DNA of 64,000 bases, from assembly GCA_033032175.1 (NCBI GenBank), contig CM065312.1, positions 2,790,001-2,854,000 of the forward strand. Reading direction: 5' to 3'. This DNA comes from Saturnia japonica (Eukaryota > Arthropoda > Insecta > Lepidoptera > Saturniidae). The position numbers were made by a program, and so were the translations under genes. Every line of letters starts with the position of its first letter. Position 1 is the stretch's first letter. The notes beneath the pieces are model-generated. The model was not told the origin of the DNA. It ran no database searches and was given only the letters and a program-made list of their open reading frames with translations. Below are positions 48,060-57,688 of this stretch, piece by piece.

Positions 48060-48560
48060 GGCTAAATTTTAAGTGGTGAAAGTTAACGTGGTGCGCAAAA
48101 GTTGCTGGACTATGGGCAATTCACTGCACCGGCGCATGCAGCTGATCATGGAGGTCATGTTGTGATATACTCAGTAGTTGAGATTGCGGCGATAGAGGTT
48201 TTTGAGCGAGACCCTGGTGCTAGCACCAACGCCCCAGCTCAACAATTTGGTGTAAACCAGTATTACGTGTGGAATCTATCAAGCTACTGAATTCTTTAGG
48301 ATATCACCCGTACCATTGTCAACGAGTACACGAGCTACATGATTACGATGGTCAAAATCGTGTGCGTTTTTGTGAGTAATTACACTTGTTACTGCTAAAT
48401 CTTGACTCCGTAAGACTGATGAACTGGACTGATGAAGCCCTATTTACGCGAGTATGACTTTATAACAGTCACAATGAGCATGTGAGACGTGTTTACATTG
48501 AAGAGGCCCAAAATTATGATGCCCTACGCATTGAAATATTTACTGTATTATGTGAAGTGA
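48060..48560 (+). pseudogene. DDE transposase relic (Tc1/mariner-related)
   Basis: Broken plus-strand frames give IAAIEVFERDPGASTNAPAQ, QFGVNQYYVWN (helix-turn-helix region), LGYHPYHCQRVHELHDYDGQ, NRVRFC, and NWTDEALFTR. These match the first ~150 residues of insect transposases that have the HPYHxQxVQxL motif. Many stops; the catalytic half is largely missing. Confidence 0.55.
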
Positions 48561-48564
48561 AAAG

Positions 48565-49225
48565 TATCCAAAATTAAATTATATTAAAAATAATTTAAGA
48601 AAATGTACCTAGCTTTGTTTTGTGAGTAATGGACTCCATTTTGAACATTTATAAAAATATCAATAAATTAAGTTACTTAGGTAGTGGTAATAGGGAATGA
48701 TTTCATAGGTAAGTGTTTAATAATGTAAATACCCACATGACTTAAATTATTCATACCATTAGAATGAACGACCGTGCGTATTACCTATACAATGTTAACA
48801 ATATATCTGAAATTTATAGAGATATTTTGAAACATAAATAAATTACTTATTATGCGTAATCTTTAATATTTATTATCATGCATTAATCCATAAATAATCT
48901 CATGAACGCAAATAAAAAAAATGGCTACACTTTGATAAATAGCACTGTATAGGTATTTATTGGTTTATTAAAGCTTTACGCAAGAATAAACACAGGTAGG
49001 TTATACTGAAAATTCGTAGCAATTATCTGACAAGATTTTTTCTGACAGATACCAAACAGATACCTGTTGGAATATTTCTAATTGTACTTTCTGAGAGATA
49101 AGTATAAATAAAATAGTAGCGATCGAGGCACCACAAATGTTTAGGTGTCACTTGCATAAAGGCCGAAGCATTTCCACTGTTTTTTTACGTTCTTGTTTTT
49201 CCAGTATCAATGTTTTTAAGCCTTA
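48565..49225. other. Intergenic, no gene seen
   Basis: AT-rich DNA with a short repeat piece at 49160-49215. Nothing coding. Confidence 0.5.
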
Positions 49226-49229
49226 CTAC

Positions 49230-51365
49230 ATACATACATAAATCACGCCTATTTCCCAACGGGGTAGGCAGAGACCACGTCCACCCACCTGCTACGATCC
49301 TGGCATACCTCTTTCGCTTCGTTGACATTCATTAATCTTTTCATGCATGTTCGTCGGTTTAGAGTACTCTTGACCTTATCTTTCTTCAGAACGTCTCCGA
49401 TTTGATCGATAAATGTTCGTTTAGGTTTAGGGCCTTCCTCTTGCAAAGATTCCTTGCACACTCGCATCATAAATTTGTTTAGTCATTCTTCTTTCATTCA
49501 TCCTCTCAACATGCCCAAACCATCTAAGCATCCCTTTCTCAATACGTGTGACTATATCTTCTTTTACACCACAAAGCTCTCTTATCACACTATTTCTCAT
49601 CCTGTCACTCAATTTCACTCCTAAGATACCTCTTAGTGCTCTCATTTCTTATGCATTTATTTTACTTTCATTTTTTTTCTGCCACATACAACTTTCACTT
49701 CCGTGCATGAGTGTTGGAACCAACACTCTTCTATGCACAGCCAAACGAGCTTTCATAGAAATACTCTGGCTGCTCATAAAGGAGTGTAACGCCCCATTCT
49801 CCATATCATCGGCATTTACTGTGCTTCCTATATCACTCTCACACTTTCCATCTCTGGTAAACATCGATCCCAACTATACAAACTCACTTACTTACTCCAG
49901 TTCATCCTCATCAATCCGGACACATACTTCTGTCATGTTTTCTTCTTTTTCAAACACCAAAACTTTCGTCTTATTTGCATTTACTTTCATTCTCTTTCTT
50001 TCCAAAGCTTTATTCATAATAGTCACCATCGCTTGCAAATCCTTAGCTAAAGAAGCAAGTAAAACTTGACCATCAGCGTAAAGAACACCTTTGACAAGTA
50101 ACTCGTTCATTCTCACTCCACAATCACTCTCTTTCAAATCTGTTAAACCATTATCCATGAATAGGTTGAACAGCCATGGAGACGCTACACATCCCTGTCT
50201 AACACCCTTGTGGATATCAAACCATTCAGTGTATGCTCCATTTATTCTAACACAAGCACTGGAATCCTGATAGAGATATTTCAATGCTTGTATCAGATAC
50301 CCGCCAACCCCAAGGCTAGACAATGGCAACCACAACTCATTTCTCATCACGTTGTCAAGGCCTTTTCTAAATCCAGGAATGCACAAAAGACTTTTTGTAT
50401 CGTTGCCAAATATCTTTCAATTATGAGCCTTAAGGAAAAGGCCTGATCCGTACATCTCATACTCTTTCTAAATCTCGCTTGTACATCCCATATTCTATCA
50501 TGTGTTTCTAACATAACTCTTTCAATTATTACCTTAGCATAGAGTTTGCCGACAACACAGAGAAGGCTAATACCGCAGCAATTTTTAGTCTTGTTTTGAC
50601 TCTTTTCCCTTGTATAACGGCACGATCACAGCCTTGCGCCAGTCTCCCGGTACCAGACCGTTTCTTCAACCACGCCCTGTCTAGCCTTCAGCATTTCGAC
50701 AGACACCCTGTGTCATACCCTGCAGCTTTACCAGATTTCATACTTTTTAATCCTTTCATAATCTCTTCCATACTGATGATGCCGTCAGGTTCACTTTCGT
50801 TCATTCCAAGAGCAGATACTTCTAATGGCGCTAGCACCTATTCCCTTTCAAACAAATATTCCTTCCATCTCTTCAACACATATTCTATTCTTCTCCTTTT
50901 ATAATACTTCCATCCTTGCTTCTGATTTTAGATAACTCTGAGTTTGTTGTCTTTCCTCGAGCTAAACTAATCGATTTCCAAAACACTTTAATATTGGCTG
51001 GAAAATTGTCAGAGAGCCTTTTGTCAAAGCCATCTTTCCGCTCTTTAGGCTCTTAGATTAGCCTTTGCTGCTAACCAATCCAGCCACGCTTTTTTCTTTC
51101 CATCCACAACTTTTTGCACCTCTGTATCCATCTATACATTTTTCTGTGTTCTTCCATTCCTTCTTTTAGCAACCCCACATACCTCACTTGCAACATTGAC
51201 TACACCTTCCTTAAAATACTTCCATAAACATTCTATCTCACATTCTTCATCCAAATTAACAAATCGTTGTTTCAACTTTTTAATATACTCATTTTTTACT
51301 TTATCCTCTTGTAAATTTTCTATTTTCACACGTTTGTAAGCCTTTGTAGTCTTTCTAACTTTCAA
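49230..51365 (-). mobile_element. Dead LINE with reverse transcriptase, tail-first orientation
   Basis: Minus-strand pieces: 49892-50386 has FRKGLDNVMRNELWLPLSSL, GVRQGCVASPWLFNLF and the active site LYADGQVLLAS (YADD is now YADG); 49649-49873 has GSMFTRDGKCESDIG; 49427-49645 has MLRWFGHVERMNERRMTKQI; 49249-49470 has FIDQIGDVLKKDKVKSTLNR and ends near the (TATG)n-like tail at 49230-49245. Upstream, 51132-51380 keeps a little of the region before RT. A very abundant lepidopteran LINE type. Stops and shifts everywhere. Confidence 0.85.
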
Positions 51366-51369
51366 AGTG

Positions 51370-51600
51370 AGTTCAAACAAGCTCTCTTGTTAAAAATATC
51401 TAGAAGGGAGTTTTTGTGACAACTAAAAATGTATGTTTTAATTTTATATTTATACTCCACTTCACGTATGCACACAATAACCAAACTATATCACGCAAAA
51501 CGCCATGCCACCAATACTACATGATATGAGGTTAAAAAATCTAGGTTAATGAATTTAAAATAAATAACACGATTCGCCACTTCAAGATCCCGCTAAAAAA
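51370..51600 (-). repeat. GGCGGGATC SINE-like family, copy 5 (minus)
   Basis: Reverse-complement order: CTCTTGTTA, AACTATATCACGCAAAACGC, CACCAATACTACATGATATG, then CACTTCAAGATCCCGC. It faces copy 6, 120 bases away. Confidence 0.75.
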
Positions 51601-51722
51601 GGATGACATGGCTTCGAGCTTTTTATATGACATCTAAACATGGATTATAGATACATCTGACTTGGCTGTATGATCTAGATACCTTTGCCTTTTCCATTCA
51701 AGAAGAAAGAGAATACTAAGGG

Positions 51723-52058
51723 GGAGTGATGGGGGAGTTTTTGGCGGGATCTTGAAGTGACATGTTGTGGTTGTTATTTTTCTTTCATTTACTTAGGTTT
51801 TTGACCCTATATTATGTAATATTGGTGGCGTTTGGCGTGATATAGTTTGATTTTTGTGCATAAGTGAGGTGGATTATAAATATAAGCTGAGAGCATTCAT
51901 TCCGAGATCCCACAAAAATTCCTAGAAAGTTCTAACAAGGGAGCCACCATCTTGTTAGGATACTGAATTGTCATAACACTTGACAATATAATTCACTGGA
52001 TAATGGCAGTAATGGTCTTCATTAAAGAGGACCGGTTGCCAAGTTAGGAAGAAGAAGA
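51723..52058 (+). repeat. GGCGGGATC SINE-like family, copy 6 (reference copy)
   Basis: A 336-bp element flanked by a perfect 15-bp direct repeat, AGAGAATACTAAGGG, at 51708-51722 and 52059-52073. That length indicates LINE-type target-primed insertion. Head GGCGGGATCTTGAAGTGACA, tail TTGCCAAGTTAGGAAGAAGA. There is no tRNA-like head (no box A and box B pair seen), so the origin of the 5' end is unknown. The best-preserved of six copies in this window. Confidence 0.85.
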
Positions 52059-52073
52059 AGAGAATACTAAGGG

Positions 52074-52664
52074 AAAAATATTATGGGAAAGGAGCGAAAC
52101 GGTTAAAGAAAAAAGTAGGTAGAATGGTAGCTCACGCTCAGTAAGTATTACTTTATTGCAAAATCCCTGTGAAAATGTTAATGCGGAAAACTATAGAAAA
52201 GTCGTGGAACACAAAAAAAATTATTCAAGAAAACTGTAAGCGAGATATTCACTTTGACACAGTTTTTTTTAAATTCTTAAATATTTAGAGGCTTTTCGCA
52301 ATTCGCATATGTCAGCCTCATCGTAACATAATCGTAATATACTTTCATCGCGACAGAGTTTGTGAATAAGAATTTATAATCAATATAGGGGACAGTTCTA
52401 GTAGCAGTGAATCTAGCGATAATGATGTTAAGTAAAGACATGAGTTAGGTTGTGTACAATTGTATTATTAACAAATAACTTTCAATTCGTATTCCTTGTT
52501 TCATTTCACTCTCCCCATGAGGGCCCTCTCACAACAACAATTTCGACTTGCGCGTATTCCGCGCTGAATAGACTGACTGATCGAATAAAATACGAACGAG
52601 TCCATATCGTTGTTGTTGGAGGGCTTTCGTGGTCATATTAATAAATTTTTAATTTAATTAAAAG
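52074..52664. other. Intergenic left of the gypsy element, no gene seen
   Basis: AT-rich sequence with no supported coding, bounded on the right by the ATAT target duplication of the gypsy element at 52665-52668. Confidence 0.5.
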
Positions 52665-52668
52665 ATAT

Positions 52669-52895
52669 TATAGGATCGTTTGGCGGATCCTATTAATAAA
52701 AAATGCAGCTCAGCGTTTGAATTATTGCTGTATTTATTTTGTCCTAGTAACCGATTACAGAATAATATATCTTCCTGTCAGTCCGTGACAGATGTCTTCT
52801 TTTATCTTTTTCAAGACTTGAAAGTCAGCCAGTCTATCATAAACAAAAGAGAATGTGGCTGAAGTAACAACTATTTATTGTGATAAGTCACCACA
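52669..52895 (-). repeat. Gypsy 3' LTR
   Basis: 227 bp; minus-strand start TGTGGTGACTTATCAC, end ATCCTATA. It differs from the other LTR at two positions seen by eye (CATAAAC against CTTAAAC near 52840, and GTCACC against GTCGCC near 52889). The purine tract GTAGGGAGGTGA lies directly upstream on the minus strand (52896-52907). Confidence 0.92.
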
Positions 52896-52955
52896 TCACC
52901 TCCCTACGGAGAAAATTACAGCCGAGAGAAAGAAAAATAACAATTTAGAAGAAAT

Positions 52956-54234
52956 CTATAGATCTAGGATGTCACGGAACCTAACTCTGCGACCAGTGCG
53001 TGTAATGACTGTTGGATGTGTAGCAGGGGATGCGGTATCATGTTGCGGAATGTTGGATGGCGTGCGATTTGTAGTCAGAGGAGCGGAAGGAGGCGCGATG
53101 ACAGGTGCTGGTGCGGAAGTAGCTATCTTCGACTCTTGTTGATCTTGTTCGACTTCCTGGTGAGCTGGTTTTACGCGATCGACATTTACCTCGTGCTTTT
53201 TACCTGCAACCTCGAGCATTACAGTTTTGGGTTTCGAGCCAAAATTTTGTAAGGTCCGGTTTAGGGTGGCTGTAATGGTTGCCTCACTGTGTCATCCCTC
53301 AGGAACGCATGGCTTGCTGTCTGCAGGTCTTTGAAGATGAATGATGATGGATGAGCGTGTCGTGATGCTGGGGTGGGACGTATGCTAGCCATCTTGGAGC
53401 GAAGTCTGGCTACGAAGTCCTCGATGTGAGTATCATGATCGATTGTTGCTGGTACGACGAGCTCTCCTGGTAACCGCAGGGGTTCGCCATACAGAAGTTC
53501 TGCAGAAGAACATTGTAAGTCTTCTTTAAGTGCTGTGCGTATGCCAAGCAACACTAGCGGTAGAGCCTTGCTCCATGTACTCCCATGGCACATAAGGGCA
53601 GCTTTTAATTGTCTGTGAAGGCGTTCTACCATTCCATTTGCTTGCGGGTGATAGCTTGTCGTCCGGATACGTTTTGTTGCGCAGATCTTCATTAGATGGG
53701 CGAAAAGGGCAGATTCGAATTGTCGCCCTTGGTCTGTTGTGATGACAAGTGGAACGCCATATCGCGAGATCCATCCGGAAACGAATGTGTCGGCTACCTC
53801 TTCTGCGGTAATGCCCGATATTGGCCATACTTCCGGCCATCTGGTAAATCTGTCGACGGCTGTCAGACAGTATGTATAACCACCAGAATGGGGAAGTGCG
53901 CCTATGATGTCCAAGTGGACGTGCTGGAAACGGGCTGACTTTCCAGGTAAATTTCCTAACGGCGACCTTCCGTGACGGGAGACTTTGCAGCGTTGGCATG
54001 CAATGCAACAGCGAGCCCAAGCCATGCAGTTTTTGCGCATGGAAGGCCAAACATAGCGGTCAGACACCAGGCGAGCGCTTGCACACTCGCTAGGGTGACT
54101 GAGGTTGTGGAGTCTCAGAAACGTCGAGCGACGGAATGATGCGGGTAGGTAAGGTCTAGGCGTGCCCGTGGATGTATCGCAAGTCACTTGGATGTTTTTT
54201 CCTGGAATGTGAAGCAATTCCAATTTAAGAGAAG
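52956..54234 (-). pseudogene. Gypsy integrase and C-terminal tail
   Basis: The minus-strand frame has the zinc-binding HNLSHPS...CIACQRC, the core Asp in DIIGALPHSGG, the second Asp in VITTDQGRQFESALF, and the Glu in HPQANGMVERLHRQLK. A nonsense codon at about 53261 (where a Tyr is usual before GPYKI) and a frameshift near 53225 separate it from the tail at 52956-53219, whose VNVDRVKPAH and TRTGRRVRFRDI match gypsy C-termini. The 5' end of this piece joins the BEL LTR directly. Confidence 0.88.
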
Positions 54235-54239
54235 AACCG
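54235..54239. repeat. BEL target-site duplication, left copy
   Basis: AACCG here and again at 60555-60559, directly outside the two BEL LTRs. It is 5 bp long, as usual for BEL/Pao. Confidence 0.9.
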
Positions 54240-54623
54240 TATTGTGAATAAAAGGACGTCCACAATATTTTAATGTGTGCTAAATTAATAGCGCTTGTTT
54301 TATTCTTGTTTCTTACAAAGTTACAGTAGTTCGTAGTAACAATGTGGTTTCTTAATAACGTTCTTGACTGTAGTTTGCTTGTAGATTCGCTGCTTGTTGC
54401 TTGTTGTTGCTGGTGTTGTGGTGTTTCTCGAACTGATCGCCGACTCGCTGCTTGCTTGATCGTTTTAAAATACACATATTCATACATATTCAGTGCATAT
54501 TATTATATCTATTCCTAACACGTATTTATAAACCTTATTCCTAACACGTATTATTTCATTTACTTGTTCATTTTATACTATTAGACTATCGTTATTCGCT
54601 CGCCCCGCTCGCTGTCCGCAACA
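54240..54623 (-). repeat. BEL 3' LTR
   Basis: Begins TGTTGCGGACAGCG on the minus strand and ends TTCACAATA. TATA-like TTTATAAATA near 54522-54531 and a poly(A) signal AATAAA at 54299-54304 (both minus strand). One open frame crosses the LTR (starting MYEYVYFKTIKQAASRRSVR) and continues without a stop into the gypsy integrase, giving a 408-codon chimeric frame (53261-54487). Confidence 0.93.
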
Positions 54624-54652
54624 GTTCTCCCCCCGGCGTAGCCTGCGCAGCC

Positions 54653-57600
54653 TCACTCTTCTCTCAGGACGGCGAGCTTCGTCGTCGGGCGCTGGAACAC
54701 ACCGCTCCTTGTCTTCACGTCGGCGCTCCGCACTCCTCCATCTGGTCCGGTGTAGGTTCTCGTGACGATTCCGCGTGGCCAGGTGTTGCGCGGCAAGGCG
54801 GAGTCGACAACCACGACCACGTCCCCGACGTTCAGAGGGCGCGTGCTGTCGGCTGAGTTCCCGCGTGGCACCAGTGTAGGGAGGTACTCCTTAACCCAGC
54901 GCCGCCAGAAATGATCGGCGAGCGCCTGGGTTGCTCGCCAGGTACGCCGGTCCGCCGTGTCGCAGGTCCCCGTCGTAGGCATACCCGTCGAACTCCCAAG
55001 CAGAAAATGGTTGGGAGTGATCGCCTCTGGGTCCCGCGGGTCGACGCTCACGTGCGTTAGAGGCCGCGCGTTAATCGAATGCTCAGCCTCCGCGAGCACG
55101 GTTTGGAGCACCTCTTCTTTAGGCGCACGCTCGTTCAAAGTGGCGGCGAGCGCGGTTTTTACCGACCGCACCAGCCGCTCCCATGCACCTCCCTGGTTAG
55201 GCGCGCCGGGCGGGATGTAGCACCACTCGACGCTGTGCCGTAGCCCCTCCCCCCGTAGCGCAGGTGCCCATTCGGCGTAGGCGGCGCGTAGCTCGGTGTC
55301 CGCCCCACGGAAGTTGGTCGCGTTATCGCTGTACATCAGTGCGGGCCAACCTCTTCTCGCTGCCATCCGTCGTAGTGCCATTATCGCCGAGTCGGTAGAC
55401 AGCGATCCCACGATCTCTAGGTGAATCACCCTTGTCGTTAGACAAGTGAACAAGGCGATCCACCTCTTTTCTCTTCGCCGTCCTATAGTTACTTGCATCG
55501 GTCCGCAGTAATCCACCCCGCAGTTCGTAAACGGTCGATGAAACGGGTCAAGGCGCGTGGCCGGTAAGTCTCCGGTCGCCGGCGCGCGAGGCACGGCTTT
55601 GCGTACCCGGCACATCGCACATTCCCGCTCCACGCTACGCACTACGGGTCGTAGTTTCAAAATCCAGTATCGCTGTCGCAGGTCGTTTATTACGCGCTCG
55701 CGGTTTCCGTGTGCCGCGGCGCGATGTTGCTTGGCGATAAGTTTTCTGACGATAGTGTGTTTCCCATCCAGTATGACTGGACGTTTCACACTTGTCGGCA
55801 CGTTCGCGGCTCCGATCCGTCCACGCATATGCAGCGTGCCGTCGTCATCAAGCTCTGGATCTAGTTTATAGAGACGACTTGATCGTGGTATCGTTTTCCC
55901 TCGCTTTAACTTGTTGATGTCTTCACCGAAGCTTTCCCGTTGTGCTTGCCGTAGTAACATACTCTCCGCGCGTTCTAGGTGCCGCTTTTGGACACGCGAC
56001 GCCTGGCGTCGACATATGTCTACGAACGCGAACATCGTAGCGACCGTTCTCACTAGTCGTTCATAAGTTGAGAACCGCGTCGCGTCCGGTAATACGTCGG
56101 GCTGCGATTGCTCGACTGTATGGTTCACGGTAGCTTCCTCAGAGTTTTCTTGTGGCCCCAATGGTTCTGCGGGCCACTCGTTCTCTTTGCACCTCAGGAA
56201 GCTCGGTCCCGTGAACCACCGTTCGTCTGCAGTAATCGCTGCGTTCGATGTTCGTGTCGCGTCGTCGGCTACGTTACAATACGTCGGTAGCCATCTCCAT
56301 TGTTCTGCTTCGGTGAGCTCAGCTATTTCACTTAGGCGGTGCGAGACATAGGGTGTATATCTGCGCTTGTCGTTCCGTATCCAGTGCACGACAGTTGTTG
56401 AATCGGTCCAGTATACTGTGCGGGCGATATCTATGCGATGTTCACGACGTACAGTGTCGCCCAGGTGTGCTCCGATGACGGCGGCTTGTAATTCGAGACG
56501 CGGTATTGTTTGTACGCGTCTCGGGGCTACTTTAGATTTTGCAGCTACAAGTGCTACGTCGATGTAGCCGTCACCGTATATCGTTCGCCAATACGCCGTC
56601 GTCGCATATGCTTGTTCACTCGCGTCGCACAGTATATGCAATTCTGCTATCCCCGTCGGTGCCAAACTGTAGTATTGTGGCAAGCGCAGGTTTGCTACAT
56701 GTTCTAACTGTTGTAGCCAGTCGTCGAATGAACTTGCGTCCTCTTCGGGTATCTCGTCGTCCCAGCCGATCTGTAAGCGCCACAGGTTCTGCAGGATTAT
56801 TTTCGCGCGTATCGTGTAGTGGCTGAGTGAGCCGAGTGTGTCATAGATTGACATAACCGCACTCAGAGCTTCTCGCTTTGTAGGTGCCCGCTTGCGTGCG
56901 CGTACATTGGCTGGTACCCGATGCATGGACGTGTTAAACCCTAGTTCATCCGTACCTGCATTCCAGTATAGGCCCAGGATCTTTTCTTGTTCATGCCCGC
57001 CAAGTTGTGCGGGCGATCGTGCGCGTAGCTCGTCCGGTGTTCCACTGAGTACGCTCGCTCGGTTTCTGCTCCATCCGCGTAACGTAAAGCCGGCTACTGC
57101 GTGGACTTCTTGTATTTCCCTTATAGTGTGGATAGCTGTTTCTTCATCGTCGTAGCTATCCACCAGGTCGTCCATGTAGTGGCTCTGCGTTATTGCCTTG
57201 AACGCGTCTGGATGCGTTCGTGCATGCTTTTCAGCGTTGCGGTCGCGTACACTGTGTGCTATGAACGGTGAGCTTGCTGCGCCGAATATCAACGATCTCA
57301 TTTTATATTTCTGTGGCGGCTTGTTCCGGTCGTTGCCTCGCCACAGAAATTGTTGTGCCGGCTGGTCCGCTTCGCGTATTCGTATTCTCAGAAACATTTC
57401 CTCTATATCAGCAGTGACGGCGACGGGCTTCTCTCTGAACTGGAATAAAATCCCCTGCAGCGATCGTAGCAGGTCCGGTCCCTCTAATAACTCGTCGTTT
57501 AAACTCGTAGTTCCACTGCGTGCCGCGGCATCGAATACTACTCGTAGCTTGCCTGGTTTGTTCGGGTTGAATACAGCGAAGTGAGGTAAAAACCAGCTGA

Positions 57601-57688
57601 TGTTGCTAGTCTGTTCGTGTCCCTCGCAGCGTACGGCCGTAGCCCTTCTTAAACAAGTTTTTGATCTGACTTGTATACGCCGCCGCAA
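54653..57688 (-). CDS. BEL pol: reverse transcriptase, RNase H, integrase
   Basis: A 1,011-codon uninterrupted minus-strand frame. Domains in order: RT (LRVVFDAAARS near residue 50, SLIFGAASSPFIAH, active site SHYMDDLVDS near 165); RNase H (LHILCDASEQAYA, VYWTDSTTVVHWI); and integrase with an HHCC zinc site (HRAAAHGNRERV, CAMCRVRK), the core Asp in CGVDYCGPM, the second in MYSDNATNFRG, and the Glu in GGAWERLVRSVK. It ends KLAVLREE then stop, 30 bases before the LTR. All catalytic residues are present. The annotated start is not a true start: the first ~25 codons overlap the gag-protease frame and are out of phase with it. Confidence 0.93.
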   Translation of the reverse strand: MRRRIQVRSKTCLRRATAVRCEGHEQTSNISWFLPHFAVFNPNKPGKLRVVFDAAARSGTTSLNDELLEGPDLLRSLQGILFQFREKPVAVTADIEEMFLRIRIREADQPAQQFLWRGNDRNKPPQKYKMRSLIFGAASSPFIAHSVRDRNAEKHARTHPDAFKAITQSHYMDDLVDSYDDEETAIHTIREIQEVHAVAGFTLRGWSRNRASVLSGTPDELRARSPAQLGGHEQEKILGLYWNAGTDELGFNTSMHRVPANVRARKRAPTKREALSAVMSIYDTLGSLSHYTIRAKIILQNLWRLQIGWDDEIPEEDASSFDDWLQQLEHVANLRLPQYYSLAPTGIAELHILCDASEQAYATTAYWRTIYGDGYIDVALVAAKSKVAPRRVQTIPRLELQAAVIGAHLGDTVRREHRIDIARTVYWTDSTTVVHWIRNDKRRYTPYVSHRLSEIAELTEAEQWRWLPTYCNVADDATRTSNAAITADERWFTGPSFLRCKENEWPAEPLGPQENSEEATVNHTVEQSQPDVLPDATRFSTYERLVRTVATMFAFVDICRRQASRVQKRHLERAESMLLRQAQRESFGEDINKLKRGKTIPRSSRLYKLDPELDDDGTLHMRGRIGAANVPTSVKRPVILDGKHTIVRKLIAKQHRAAAHGNRERVINDLRQRYWILKLRPVVRSVERECAMCRVRKAVPRAPATGDLPATRLDPFHRPFTNCGVDYCGPMQVTIGRRREKRWIALFTCLTTRVIHLEIVGSLSTDSAIMALRRMAARRGWPALMYSDNATNFRGADTELRAAYAEWAPALRGEGLRHSVEWCYIPPGAPNQGGAWERLVRSVKTALAATLNERAPKEEVLQTVLAEAEHSINARPLTHVSVDPRDPEAITPNHFLLGSSTGMPTTGTCDTADRRTWRATQALADHFWRRWVKEYLPTLVPRGNSADSTRPLNVGDVVVVVDSALPRNTWPRGIVTRTYTGPDGGVRSADVKTRSGVFQRPTTKLAVLREE

